A stretch of DNA of 64,000 bases from an uncultured Chthonomonas sp. (GCA_903859705.1 CAIONQ010000079.1:1-64000), one strand, 5' to 3'. Shown: positions 9,501 through 18,565, counted from the stretch's first letter. Notes: generated by a model not told the origin, from the sequence alone. Numbers and translations are program-made.

Positions 9501-11684
9501 GTCGGAATCAACCGCACTCGATATGGTTTTGAATGCCTCTTCCATTCGGTCGGTTTGCTCGAGCGAATCAAAAAGAGTGCACACTGGCAGATGGGATCTG
9601 GAGGCATACCTGGCGGCCCGATCTCGCAGGAAGGCCAGCGCTTCTTCTTCTTTGTTAAACCAGCGCTCCGCAATAAAATAGCTTCGCGCATTGCCCTCAT
9701 CGTATGGGTCCAAACAAGCCGCAAACCGATAAAGCTCCGTTGCCTCTTGCTGGCGGCCTTCTTGCCAGTACAGAGATGCCAGGGTCCACAGGCTTTCGTC
9801 TCGCGTGGGGCTCATGCGAATGGCTCGTAACAGAATTGCCTCGGCCCTGTTTTCGTCTCGAGCATCTTCCATAAGCTCAGAGGCCAACAGATGCAGAAAC
9901 AGGGGCGAAAATTGAGCCACGCGTTCCACATCGGCTTCAGATGTATCCGTATCTACCGTGCCGATGCGCTGCCTGCTTGTTTTGCCACGGCGTGTGCGGC
10001 AAACCTGTTCAAGCAGCTGTAGACGTTCCTCCCGCCTGCCAAGAATTCGGAGCCAAGAAATACGGCTCATCAGCATATTGGGTTCTTCGGGCCACTGTTT
10101 GCTGCGCGCCTCTACGAGTTCGAACGATCGCATACGGTCTGAATCATACGAAGCAAGCGCAGAACCTGCGTAATAGGCGGCCACATGCTCGGGAGCCTGC
10201 TCAGCAATGGCATCGTACTTCCGGATCGCCTCTTCTCGATTGTGTTCGGCGAGCGCTGCCTCCACATCGTACAGTAGATCATACAGAGCTGTATCGGCCA
10301 GGTTGAGATCTTCGATAAGGGCTCTCTTCTCCATCGGAACAAGCGCCATACCACGTGGCCCATACGGAGTAAGGCGAGCCAACAAGCCATTACCGAACGG
10401 TTCTTCGATATCTGGCCGATATGGATCACGGATGCACAGTGTACCCAGGCGCGCATCATAGCCTGCCACTGCCTGCAGATGGGCATATCCTGCTCCCGTA
10501 GTGGAAAGCGTGAACGGCACACCCCTATCAATTAGCTCAATACAGCTTTCCCAGGTAACGGTAAATTCCCGAACATACCAGCCGCTATCAATTGCCCATT
10601 TGCGCTGGCTGTAGTACGGTGTGCCAGCGTAGCAGATCGCATCGGCAATCTCGAGATGATCTGCTGGCTGTCCAAAGTACTTGCTAATTGCGGTAAGTGT
10701 TGCGGGGGCACAAGTAAGGTGGTGCTGACGCACAAATGGCACATCCAGCAACACAAGTGGCGCGTCTGATCCGTTAGCCTTGAGGTTTGCGGCCGCGGTA
10801 AGGTAATACGGATGCCTGCTATCTTCCGCCCCCTTCAAGAATTCATCCATACGGCCCAGTCGATAGCTGAGATCTGCACCGTATCCAATCAAGGCAGGCT
10901 TGGCCTCAGCCTCTATAAACGGCATGAGAGCGATAGCAGCCGTAAGGGATAGTTCCGCCGAAGCATAATCAGCCATAGAGCGCTGCAGATGCATGATCTG
11001 GAAGTAGACATACGGAGATTCAAATCTCTCCGCACAATCCGCAAGGACCTGCACTGCCTCTAAACGGCGCCCTTGTAGTTCCAGAAGCGAAGCATACAGC
11101 TGGTAGTGAGTACTGGAATCTGGAAACGTTTTTATCGATTCGGTTGATAGCTCCAGCGCTTCAGTGTACCTATCCTGCTCCATTAGCAGGCTGATACGAT
11201 CCGCAGTTAACCAACTGCTATTTTGGTCGATGGTATCTGCCTTGAGGTGCAGCTTTTCTGCGGCGCTAAAGTCTCGAAAACTGGAAGCAATGCCAGATTG
11301 CAGTGAGTACCAGAAAGCCAGATCTGAAGCCTGCTCTTCCGTCATATTGCCGGAGGGGATCATTACTTCTGGAGTCGCCCGCATCATGCGCTGTGCTCGG
11401 AGAGGGCCAAGGCGTGATAGAACCGTAGAGATGGCATAGCAGCGAGCCGTAAAACTCTTGCGATCGAGCCTGGCTGCCCGGTAAAAGTAACGCGCGCTTT
11501 CAGTGTTGACGGCAAGGTGCCCCAGGATGCGGCCCGCAAGAATAACAGCCGGAACATACCGGGTTGTTTTAAGATCGACCGACTCGTTTAGTAGCTTCCA
11601 TGCTTGCAAATTGAGGGAGCGCCGATACAGAGACAGCACTGAGGCAAGTGCTTCATCAAGGTTGTTGGTTTCGATGTTGGTCAT
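6567..11684 (-). CDS. giant TPR protein with embedded C39-like cysteine peptidase domain
   Basis: A 1705-residue protein without an obvious signal peptide or membrane helix. Residues 1-300 and about 450 to 1600 are helical tetratricopeptide-type repeats. Many blocks show the A-x3-Y-x2-A-L/A-x2-DP pattern, for example in the 770-1300 region. Between them, about residues 310-440, lies a papain-like C39 domain: Gln320 (oxyanion hole) and Cys325 in VRQHHLTCAPATL, His402 in YAHLQAVAGYD, Asp420 in IRDPYRP. The full Q-C-H-D set is therefore present. C39 domains cut after double-Gly leaders in bacteriocin exporters or occur as stand-alone C39-like proteases. No ABC transporter or leader peptide is nearby, so the substrate is unknown. 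No strong ribosome site precedes the ATG. Confidence 0.75.
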   Translation of the reverse strand: MTNIETNNLDEALASVLSLYRRSLNLQAWKLLNESVDLKTTRYVPAVILAGRILGHLAVNTESARYFYRAARLDRKSFTARCYAISTVLSRLGPLRAQRMMRATPEVMIPSGNMTEEQASDLAFWYSLQSGIASSFRDFSAAEKLHLKADTIDQNSSWLTADRISLLMEQDRYTEALELSTESIKTFPDSSTHYQLYASLLELQGRRLEAVQVLADCAERFESPYVYFQIMHLQRSMADYASAELSLTAAIALMPFIEAEAKPALIGYGADLSYRLGRMDEFLKGAEDSRHPYYLTAAANLKANGSDAPLVLLDVPFVRQHHLTCAPATLTAISKYFGQPADHLEIADAICYAGTPYYSQRKWAIDSGWYVREFTVTWESCIELIDRGVPFTLSTTGAGYAHLQAVAGYDARLGTLCIRDPYRPDIEEPFGNGLLARLTPYGPRGMALVPMEKRALIEDLNLADTALYDLLYDVEAALAEHNREEAIRKYDAIAEQAPEHVAAYYAGSALASYDSDRMRSFELVEARSKQWPEEPNMLMSRISWLRILGRREERLQLLEQVCRTRRGKTSRQRIGTVDTDTSEADVERVAQFSPLFLHLLASELMEDARDENRAEAILLRAIRMSPTRDESLWTLASLYWQEGRQQEATELYRFAACLDPYDEGNARSYFIAERWFNKEEEALAFLRDRAARYASRSHLPVCTLFDSLEQTDRMEEAFKTISSAVDSDPSNGELRLFAARAYARYGQLATAERLIAQAEGHAAQTSLLRARARLFSQQNKLSEALECWQKLLEQDPLSMELHQECAYLLGQMNGPAAAAKHYQDAVDAFPNHFELYRHWCRWLRELTEKAKHEAALRRMLDINPAEAWTYRELALLLNDQRRREEALQYAQMSVQLEPRSPGSHGILGDVYLDMGNLAAAKAAYTTAIQLDIDYDYGQRRLLETCTTPQERRDAIHLVAAELGKQVQISTGVEAFLHFAESVLDAGAIEQTLINLVQRLPHLAEARLALVDHYLERDKPNKALNVAEDAASRFPLNSSAWQKLADVRAALQNRPGEREALGYAMKISPRNLDAARQLARSYASTGETDRAVEIMQQAITWDRLDRLTHEYYAYMLEKSGKRAEAVEAVRIALDLDPGSQWAWGAYSEWSAKLGHPEEAPGLVRQMVAERPNEYRVWLALAEILDFPADTPERLAAIDKVLELNPRCDDAYGLRAEILCGERRFKEALDSLRVPPELMTPAIGLYRAQTYDASGDRQMGIDTLKKLVQEDPNDPGAWHYLIQKLAEGDDKATYLETARKYVVQEPTNSRAWAHLGEASRRSELKVEAIRAHKRAVELRPDYEYSAVELVKLQIDVADLTGAGATVDALKSFDRQGWVIACEVRLALARKNASAIAQGIRRLCAANSDYSAHLIQAVKLVCDSGSASAARHGLDTALMDPNAMPEAGNAWVTAALSAGENNLDAQITKALAVGEAGAHAAAAWINYQMDQKHFKEVQKFISSCKLTLSRQTISWAVTAHAYTRLEKHKLCDEWTADWKSRPNLEAWMLLNRVASLRCLQKDAESAQVSRAALGMERDHSTVLHALWLLWDSRLAGTADDPVAARVVEHTEPTKLPEYYQFIFWLCEAIRRGNGAEIGTEEKPEDRFRDVRNNLATALKTNRAYRSRLDTLRLYRKARFCCVKRLGGFGPIAWAALNVIVVDATRGMS

Positions 11685-11742
11685 GGTTATGGTTATCTAT
11701 TGCGATTGCGTATATTTATGCTTCGTTGGCCCGCCAATCCGG

Positions 11743-11771
11743 CGGACAATCCCTCAGTGAAAGTGTATAGT
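11743..11771 (+). promoter_or_regulatory. candidate promoter for the DUF4838-like gene
   Basis: CGGACA (4 of 6 matches to the -35 consensus), a 17-base spacer and TATAGT lie 39 bases before the GTG start. A small inverted repeat (CCGCC-5-GGCGG, 11731-11745) overlaps the -35 and could be an operator. Assigned from consensus only. Confidence 0.35.
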
Positions 11772-11809
11772 AACAGCACGGAAGTTCTGGTTGTAGTCGG
11801 AGGTTTGCT

Positions 11810-14473
11810 GTGTTCACCGCTATTGCCGTAATAACGGCTGCGCTCTCAATGTCTGCCGTAAGAAGCGCCCCAATCCCTGTGCGTACCTGTACCATTGTTG
11901 AGGCCGTGTCTCCCGATACAGTGGAGCACAACGCTGCCCTGCTGCTGAAGGATCGCCTCATGGGGGCAGGAATTACCGCTTGGATTGTGCCAGAGCCAGC
12001 TGCCAGTGACACCCACAAATCGGCCCTCACAATACTATTTGGCTCGGCATCGAGGCATAAGTCATTGAATGCCGCACTTAATTCCGTACGCATTTCACCT
12101 CCCACTGAGTTTGATCCCGGTCCGGAAGGTTTCGTGCTCCGCTCCCTGCCTACAACAAATGACAGGTCCAGAACTAGAATGGCTGCAGCTTCAGCCGATC
12201 CTCGGGGCCTGGTTTATGCTGCCGGCGAAATATTGCGCCAGATTCACCTTACCAGGCAGGGGCCCGTAATATCACAGTTTCTAGATATACGAACTGCGCC
12301 AGCGTTTGAGGTACGAGGCACCCAGATACAGCAGAGTGGTGTTAACTTTGAGAAGGCTCATGCCCGACAGTGGACAGAAGCAGAGCGCGAGCATGCCATT
12401 GCAGATATTATTCTTGCTGGTGCAAACACCATTCAGCTTGGTGGCGACTCACCCACCAATATCGACCCGGCATTTGCCTTTGTAAAAAGCCTCGGCGTAA
12501 AAGCGCTGTGCCACTACACTGCAAATGGTGGCAGCGGTCCGCCGGAGTGGCAAGCGAAGGAGTCTATCGGCCGCTCTGGTTACCTGTGCCCATCGGTACC
12601 CGAAGCGCGTGCGGCAATGCTGAAGCAGTGCGAAGATAATTTCAGGAACAGCCCGGATTATGATTATGTACGGCTGGTTGGCGGTGATGGCGGCGGCTGT
12701 GAATGCGATCTGTGCCATCCCTATGGCCATGTGTTCATATCGCTATGTGCCGACATGGCAGATATTATCCACAGATACCACCCAAACTGCCAGATTTTTA
12801 TTACAAATCAGAAGTTTGATGCTGAGAGCGACGAGGCTATATTCCAGTATCTGCAGGAGAAACCCCGTTCGTGGCTGCGCGGGTTTTGCTATGGCCCGGG
12901 TTCCGATAGCATGAGCTGGCAACCAGGACACAGACAGACCCACAGAATGGATCTGTTCCGATACCCTGGTTTTGGCCCCCCATCACGATATCTGCATGAG
13001 ATTTTGCATCAGTTACCGCCACAGCAAGACCTGGTGTTCTATAACGAGATAACCCACTGGCGTTATTCGGAATTTGGGTTTATTCAGGCATACCCAAGGC
13101 CAGACAAGCGCGGATTTTATCCGCCTGCTTCCGGGCACTTTATGTATGAACGTATGCCTGATCGCTACCTGACACAGGTGTATGACAGACTAACATTTTT
13201 TGCCTGGCCGCGCTTCTATTACAAAATGTTTGGAGAAACCGTGCGCTACGGCATTGGCGACTGCACTCATTCCAGCGGCACACAAGATCACTTTAATCAA
13301 TGGATGTGGGAACGGCTGATGTGGAACCCAAATCAGAGTGTGGAGCAGGTGGTAGATAGTTACTGCGAGACCTGGTTTGGTACTGAAGCAGCACCGGTGA
13401 TGGCTCAGGCGCTATTTCAACTGGAACAGAACCTGCAGGATGATCCCAATGTGCCGCTACCCAAAAAGCCAGGGATCTTTCATTACTACAGCCTGATAAA
13501 GCAGGCAGGCCGCCTTATACCTGCTGATTTGCGGAAACGCAACTGGCTGTGGCTGGAGCATCTTCAGAAGGCAGCTATTGATCTTCATACTGCCAGAGCT
13601 GTTGAACTACAGCTTGCAGCTCATGCCCACGTTGAAGCCCTTGTGGCGGCGGCAATGAGTGAATCTCCGCAGGCTCAAGAGGTGGCCATTTCAGCAGCAA
13701 GCGAGGCGCTAACCGCGATCTCGCCAAGCAGTGAGATGCTTGCTTTAGAAAATGAGGCCAGGGCGGCAGGTGAAGAGAGCAACTGGCTATATGGTGTGCG
13801 AAGCGAAGGGTTGTTTAGCCTGCAGCACGATTTCATTGGAATGGGCTGGACACGCGCCATGCTTCAGAAGGCAGCTTCCGCATCACCTAAAGAGAGAGGC
13901 TCGCTGCTTTTCCAGATTGCACATTACGAAGATCCAGGTCCGGGTGGATTTTATGACAATTGTGGCGTAATTGGCAAGATGCCGCATGTAATTAATGGCT
14001 CACCATACGACTACGGACAGCCCCTGGTTGCTGGTATGTTTTCGGAAGAGTGCAAGCACAGCCAGAAGACCATGTGCTCCACTCAGGAACAGTCGCAGGG
14101 TGTTGCACTGCGTTACGACGGACTTTCTAACATTGACTCGTATCGCGTACGAATCACCGTGGTAAGGCCGCAGTTCCAGGGCCGTTACGCAGCCCGCATG
14201 AAACAGCACTCTGAGAAACTGTTTGCTGGCGACGTACTTATTGCACCAGAAATAGAGATTCCGATGCTGGTACCCACCCAGTATGAGTTTGATATTCCTA
14301 AATCGTCAATTAAGAACGGGCAGTTAACATTGCGCTTCGAGAAGATGCCAGATATAGGAGCTGGAGATAGAATAACGGTGGAGCAGTGGCGTAACACTGG
14401 CGGTTGGGGAACGCTGGTTTCCGAAGTGTGGCTAATAAATACAACTGCCAGTTCCTCCGGGCGCAACAAGTAG
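11810..14473 (+). CDS. secreted DUF4838-like glycoside hydrolase
   Basis: An 887-residue exported protein (signal MFTAIAVITAALSMSAVRSA). An N-terminal alpha/beta domain (about residues 30-160) looks like the accessory domain that precedes GH20/GH67 barrels (ILFGSA, ADPRGLVYAAGEIL). From about residue 165 a TIM-barrel-like region follows (RGTQIQQSG; YDYVRLVGGDGGG). At about residues 296-304 there is a Cys cluster GCECDLCHP, typical of DUF4838 proteins. The C-terminus looks like a beta-sandwich. Members are predicted carbohydrate-active enzymes of unproven specificity. The GTG start has GGAGG six bases upstream. No transporter or SusC/D pair lies beside it. Confidence 0.65.
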   Translation: MFTAIAVITAALSMSAVRSAPIPVRTCTIVEAVSPDTVEHNAALLLKDRLMGAGITAWIVPEPAASDTHKSALTILFGSASRHKSLNAALNSVRISPPTEFDPGPEGFVLRSLPTTNDRSRTRMAAASADPRGLVYAAGEILRQIHLTRQGPVISQFLDIRTAPAFEVRGTQIQQSGVNFEKAHARQWTEAEREHAIADIILAGANTIQLGGDSPTNIDPAFAFVKSLGVKALCHYTANGGSGPPEWQAKESIGRSGYLCPSVPEARAAMLKQCEDNFRNSPDYDYVRLVGGDGGGCECDLCHPYGHVFISLCADMADIIHRYHPNCQIFITNQKFDAESDEAIFQYLQEKPRSWLRGFCYGPGSDSMSWQPGHRQTHRMDLFRYPGFGPPSRYLHEILHQLPPQQDLVFYNEITHWRYSEFGFIQAYPRPDKRGFYPPASGHFMYERMPDRYLTQVYDRLTFFAWPRFYYKMFGETVRYGIGDCTHSSGTQDHFNQWMWERLMWNPNQSVEQVVDSYCETWFGTEAAPVMAQALFQLEQNLQDDPNVPLPKKPGIFHYYSLIKQAGRLIPADLRKRNWLWLEHLQKAAIDLHTARAVELQLAAHAHVEALVAAAMSESPQAQEVAISAASEALTAISPSSEMLALENEARAAGEESNWLYGVRSEGLFSLQHDFIGMGWTRAMLQKAASASPKERGSLLFQIAHYEDPGPGGFYDNCGVIGKMPHVINGSPYDYGQPLVAGMFSEECKHSQKTMCSTQEQSQGVALRYDGLSNIDSYRVRITVVRPQFQGRYAARMKQHSEKLFAGDVLIAPEIEIPMLVPTQYEFDIPKSSIKNGQLTLRFEKMPDIGAGDRITVEQWRNTGGWGTLVSEVWLINTTASSSGRNK

Positions 14474-14513
14474 TCCGGTTTAATACTCTCAGCTGTGTCA
14501 TATAAGAACAAAA

Positions 14514-14557
14514 TCCCCCTGTCGGCAACGGTTTAATTCCGCTTACTTACAGGGGGA
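14514..14557 (-). terminator. terminator between convergent hydrolase genes
   Basis: A 9-bp perfect stem (TCCCCCTGT / ACAGGGGGA) with a 26-base loop lies between the convergent stops at 14473 and 14593. On the minus strand it runs into ATTTTGTTCTT, which suits termination of the GH29 gene. The plus-strand side is less T-rich. Confidence 0.6.
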
Positions 14558-14592
14558 CTGTAGTTTGTGCTTGTTCAGCTCATTTGCACAAT

Positions 14593-16374
14593 CTATTTTG
14601 AGGCTGGTTTTAGCGCAACCGATTTGAGGTTCATAACCGCGAGCGCTGGTTTGGATAGCGGATGTATGCGAATAGAGTGTTTGCCTGAGGTTAGTGCAAG
14701 AGAACCTTCAAGCTTGAGCGTGCTATAGCTCTGCCAGGAGCCTGTTGGTTTCACTACTCCCGAAACATGTGCGGGCTGGCCATCTACCTGCAGCTCAATC
14801 TCACTCCCCTCGCTGCCGTTGTCGCAGGAGTAATCCACCGATACTGCATATTTGCCGCCTCCGGTTGGAGGTATGGTTATCTCCCAGTGCACCATATCCC
14901 CTGCGTCGGTCCAATACCCGATGTTGCTGCCTTCGAGTTTTATTGTTTGGCCATCCAGCACGGCATCTTCTGCAAGCAGCTGCAGCGCTCCACCGATGCC
15001 AGGAGTTATCCGTGCGTCCGTCTGCTCTACAACCACCGCCCCCTTGAGTTTGATTTCTATGGTTGTGGAGAGTGGAGAGATATCTGATGCAGCTGGTTTC
15101 TCAATAACCAATCCGCCATCCTGCCCGGTAGATGTTTTTAGAACGGCTCCGGTGGCCAGCACTCGCGCACTGATAGCCTCGGTTTTAAGTCCAGGCAGGA
15201 GTAGCGGCCCATCCGGCCACGTGAATACGTTGAGATATAGGACGTTCTTCTTAACTGTTGCCCTGCCATCAAATGGCAGCCTTCGATAGGGGCTCGCCGA
15301 GGTGCCATAGATGCTTGCCCCATTCTTCTTCATCCATGCACCTACAGCCTGCAAGCGCTCAACTTCTGGCGCAGGGATAACGCCAAGGGCATCCGGCCCA
15401 ACGTTGAGCAGATAGTTGCCGCCTTTGGATGCAATATCTATCAGGTTGTGAAGTAAGGTTTCAGTTGACTTAAAGTTTGTATCGTAAGACTTGTATCCCC
15501 AGGTATCGTTTATCGTCATACAGGTTTCCCAGTCGCGATCTTTAAAGCCAGTTGCCGGTATAAACTGCTCGGGCGTTTCGGTATCACCCGGCACACCATT
15601 CCCAAGTCTGTTATTTGCAATCAGGCCGGGAGCAGATTTGAAACCTTCCGTCAGCAGCCGGATATCCTCAGGAGACATGGGTACCGGTGTATCCCACCAC
15701 AATACTGCCGGGTGGTAGCGCGTTAATAACTCTTTCACTTGCGGCGCCGCAACTTTTCTAACATACTCATGCAGGTCACCATCCTGCTTTTTATCCCAGT
15801 GCCCGCCATATGCCGCGCCGCCCGCGTGGTGCCAATCTTGCGCTTGAGAGTAGTAAACGCCGAATTTGATGCCGCGCTTTTTACAGGCTGCGGCCAGCTC
15901 TGCTATCGGATCGCGCTTGAATGGAGTTGCATCGTAGATATTGTAGGGATCGCTAAGTGAGTGAAACATGGCGAAGCCATCATGGTGCTTAGATGTTATC
16001 ACCATGTATTTCATACCTGCGTCTTTTGCAATTTGCGCCCAGGTATCCGCATTGAACTGAACCGGGTTGAACTGTTTTGCGAGCGCAGCGTAGTCGTCCA
16101 CTGGAATCTTGGCAGAGTTCATAATCCACTCGCCAATACCGCCAATGCGCTTATCGCTCCACGTTCCGGCGGGCACCGCATAGAGCCCCCAGTGTATAAA
16201 CATGCCGAAGCGCGCTTCGCGAGACCACTTCATGCGCAAATCGCGTTGAGACTGGGTTTCCCTTGCGTGCGGATCCGGAGACGAATCCTGTGCTGCGACG
16301 CAGCGTGGAAGAACGCTGAGCGCTGGCAAAAGGCATGCCATTGCTGCGAGTGAGCGAACATTTTGCTTATTCAA
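14593..16374 (-). CDS. secreted GH29 alpha-L-fucosidase
   Basis: A 593-residue exported enzyme (signal ends near CVAAQ) that would release alpha-linked L-fucose from glycans by a retaining mechanism. The catalytic barrel begins with WSREARFGMFIHWGLYAVPAG, continues with YMVITSKHHDGFAMF and GVYYSQAQDW, and has the expected nucleophile Asp228 in VLWWDTP. After the barrel comes a beta-sandwich, and the last 140 residues look like a carbohydrate-binding module (GGKYAVSVDYSCDNGSEGSEI). The start is TTG at 16374 with AAGGAGG eleven bases upstream. It is divergent from the carbonic-anhydrase-like gene and convergent with the DUF4838-like hydrolase. The activity label is family-based. Confidence 0.88.
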   Translation of the reverse strand: MNKQNVRSLAAMACLLPALSVLPRCVAAQDSSPDPHARETQSQRDLRMKWSREARFGMFIHWGLYAVPAGTWSDKRIGGIGEWIMNSAKIPVDDYAALAKQFNPVQFNADTWAQIAKDAGMKYMVITSKHHDGFAMFHSLSDPYNIYDATPFKRDPIAELAAACKKRGIKFGVYYSQAQDWHHAGGAAYGGHWDKKQDGDLHEYVRKVAAPQVKELLTRYHPAVLWWDTPVPMSPEDIRLLTEGFKSAPGLIANNRLGNGVPGDTETPEQFIPATGFKDRDWETCMTINDTWGYKSYDTNFKSTETLLHNLIDIASKGGNYLLNVGPDALGVIPAPEVERLQAVGAWMKKNGASIYGTSASPYRRLPFDGRATVKKNVLYLNVFTWPDGPLLLPGLKTEAISARVLATGAVLKTSTGQDGGLVIEKPAASDISPLSTTIEIKLKGAVVVEQTDARITPGIGGALQLLAEDAVLDGQTIKLEGSNIGYWTDAGDMVHWEITIPPTGGGKYAVSVDYSCDNGSEGSEIELQVDGQPAHVSGVVKPTGSWQSYSTLKLEGSLALTSGKHSIRIHPLSKPALAVMNLKSVALKPASK

Positions 16375-16578
16375 GGGCGCTTCCCCCTCCTTGTTGCGGT
16401 ATCACCGCCAAGCTGTTAACTGCGTTACAGGCCAATCTTCAGACCGGCGCGAGTGCCAAATCATCTGGTACAATGGGGCCCAGACAGCCGTACAGCTGTC
16501 ATTACAACATTCGCAACAACAATCCCTGAAAAGGGATATACAATAGTTTGGTGTGCGCGATATTTGCGAGGTGGCATC

Positions 16579-17157
16579 GTGATAGAGCTACAAGTTAAGC
16601 ATGGAATTGGGGCGGCCGAATCCGTGCCCATGGCTGCAAAGGCAGACATCCAACAACCTGACGTGAATGGCGAAGTGATATTTGAAGGCGCAGAGGGTTG
16701 GCAGCCCGCACGCCCACGAACACTTGTTGTTGCCTGCAGCGATGGACGATTGCAGAAGAGTATTGACGAGTTTCTTGCCACAAGGCTGGGAGTAACAGAC
16801 TATGATCGCCTTTACGCACCGGGCGGCCCTGCAGCCCTGGGGCGTGATACGCTGCTGCACAGAACCGACCAGCTTATTCGGGAGCTGGAGTTTCTGATGA
16901 AGGCACACCGAATCGAAGAGATAGTACTGCTGTTCCATAGTGCCGATGCATCCGGGCCAGACGATGCGATATGTGCACATTACAAGCGCATACTGCCCGG
17001 CGCTAACAGAAAGACAGTCGCAGCCGAACAGAATAAGCATGCAATTGAAGCTCGCCAGGTTATTGGTGCCATTGCACCCCATGTGCAAGTGCTGGTATAC
17101 AGGGCCGAAGTATCTTCTGATGGTGTGGTAAAGTTTGTAGATCTACTTACACCATAG
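16579..17157 (+). CDS. beta-carbonic-anhydrase-like protein with altered metal site
   Basis: About 192 residues. VVACSDGRL matches the CxDxR motif of beta-carbonic anhydrases (first zinc Cys and the Asp-Arg dyad), and RLYAPGGPAAL stands where those enzymes have the RNAG loop. The second zinc site, normally GHxxCG, reads FHSADASG: the His is retained but the Cys is missing. CO2 hydration is therefore doubtful, and the protein may be a non-catalytic or differently acting relative. GTG at 16579 with GAGG seven bases upstream is favoured. An in-frame upstream extension to 16453 has no ribosome site and poor coding character. The MFS gene follows after 62 bases. Confidence 0.55.
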   Translation: MIELQVKHGIGAAESVPMAAKADIQQPDVNGEVIFEGAEGWQPARPRTLVVACSDGRLQKSIDEFLATRLGVTDYDRLYAPGGPAALGRDTLLHRTDQLIRELEFLMKAHRIEEIVLLFHSADASGPDDAICAHYKRILPGANRKTVAAEQNKHAIEARQVIGAIAPHVQVLVYRAEVSSDGVVKFVDLLTP

Positions 17158-17219
17158 CAATATAACCCCCTGGAACTATTTTTGTTTCCTGAACACACGC
17201 ATCGACAGAAGGCGGATAC

Positions 17220-18533
17220 ATGGCAGAATTGACGACGGAGTCTGAACTGCAGAAGGCGGTAGTGAAGAAATTCATGATTCGCCTCATACCATTCCTTTCA
17301 CTGCTTTATGCCTTCTGTATAATCGATCGAACGAACGTTACAACAGCTTCGATCGATATGACTCGCGACCTTAAGTTCTCCAATCCCGTTTATGGTATGG
17401 GTGCCGGCCTATTCTTTATTGGGTACTTTCTGTTTGAAGTACCTTCAAACCTGATAATGGAGAGAGTTGGCGCAAGAAGGTGGATCGCGCGCATCATGTT
17501 TACATGGGGCATCATCTCCTGCTGTTTCATGATGATAAAAACTCCGGCGTCGTTCTACTCACTTAGATTTTTGCTGGGTATTGCTGAGGCAGGTTTTTAC
17601 CCGGGCATTCTGCTCTACCTTACCTACTGGGTACCCGCAATTCTCAGAGCGCGAATTGTTAGCAGGTTTCTTGCCCTCACAGCAGTACTTAGCCTTGTAA
17701 GTGCTCCGCTTGGCAGCTACTTGCTTACTCTTAAAGGTGTGCTTGGCTTAAATGGCTGGCAGTGGTTGTTCTTGCTGGAGGGGTTACCCTCTGCTTTGCT
17801 CGGCTTCGCCGTCCTATTCTTTTTGGAAGACCAACCACGCCATGCGAAGTGGCTAACTGATAGTGAAAAAGACTGGGTGGAGCGCAATGTAGCCCGAGAC
17901 ACCTCTCATGCTGGGAAAGTAGAGCATCTCAGCCTGAAATCTGCTCTTACCGAACCACGCATTCTTCTGCTGTGCCTTGTGTTTCTACTACAGGGTACAG
18001 GCAACAATGCTCTGGGATTCTTCACGCCAAAGGTGCTAACGGCCGCCAGCCATGGCAAATGGAGCAGCTCGCACATCGCATTAATTCTGGGAATCCCCGC
18101 CATGGTAGGCGCACTTGCCATGGTGATTGCCGCCGAACATTCTGATCGATCTGGAAGGCGGAGACTACATGTGGTTCTGGGATACTGCTTTGCAGGAATT
18201 GCGATGCTAGCGATGGCGAGTTTCGGCACTACTACTGCCTTAATGGTGTGCCTTTGCCTGATTGCTCTTGGGGAGCGTATAGCGGCTGCATCCTACTGGG
18301 CCATGACGGCCAACCTGTTGGGGGTTCGTGCTGCCGCCGGAGGGATTGCAATGATCAATTCCATTGGCAGCCTCGGTGGTTTCATTGGCCCCAACATTAT
18401 GGGTATCGTTACCGAACGAAACCACAATCAGTTTGGCCCTGGCCTGGCCATTGCAGCAAGCTTGATGATTGCGGGCGGAATAGTGGCTTTATTCTTGCCA
18501 ATGGACAGGCCCAGAACCCTAAAGGCGGTATAG
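17220..18533 (+). CDS. MFS transporter, anion:cation symporter (ACS) family
   Basis: A 437-residue protein with twelve predicted membrane helices. The ACS signature is clear: a first helix ending IDRTNV, FFIGYFLFEVPSNL in helix 2, and GIAEAGFYPGILLYLTYWVP followed by RAR in helix 4. Members import organic anions such as tartrate, hexuronates, galactonate, phthalate or 4-hydroxyphenylacetate with protons. The neighbouring hydrolases would make a sugar acid plausible, but nothing here fixes the substrate. The ATG at 17220 has an AGAAGG-like ribosome site. It could form an operon with the carbonic-anhydrase-like gene upstream. Confidence 0.85.
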   Translation: MAELTTESELQKAVVKKFMIRLIPFLSLLYAFCIIDRTNVTTASIDMTRDLKFSNPVYGMGAGLFFIGYFLFEVPSNLIMERVGARRWIARIMFTWGIISCCFMMIKTPASFYSLRFLLGIAEAGFYPGILLYLTYWVPAILRARIVSRFLALTAVLSLVSAPLGSYLLTLKGVLGLNGWQWLFLLEGLPSALLGFAVLFFLEDQPRHAKWLTDSEKDWVERNVARDTSHAGKVEHLSLKSALTEPRILLLCLVFLLQGTGNNALGFFTPKVLTAASHGKWSSSHIALILGIPAMVGALAMVIAAEHSDRSGRRRLHVVLGYCFAGIAMLAMASFGTTTALMVCLCLIALGERIAAASYWAMTANLLGVRAAAGGIAMINSIGSLGGFIGPNIMGIVTERNHNQFGPGLAIAASLMIAGGIVALFLPMDRPRTLKAV

Positions 18534-18537
18534 GCTG

Positions 18538-18565
18538 GGTGGCGCAGCGAACACACTGCGCCACC
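18538..18565 (+). terminator. terminator of the MFS transporter gene
   Basis: Perfect 10-bp GC-rich stem GGTGGCGCAG / CTGCGCCACC with an 8-base loop, followed by TTCAGCTTTTG. It lies 4 bases past the MFS stop and before the convergent Tim44-domain gene. Confidence 0.75.

Noticed and set aside
11810-16374. Polysaccharide utilisation locus of the DUF4838-like and GH29 genes
   Set aside because: The genes converge and have a terminator between them, and no SusC/SusD-like or regulator gene is near.
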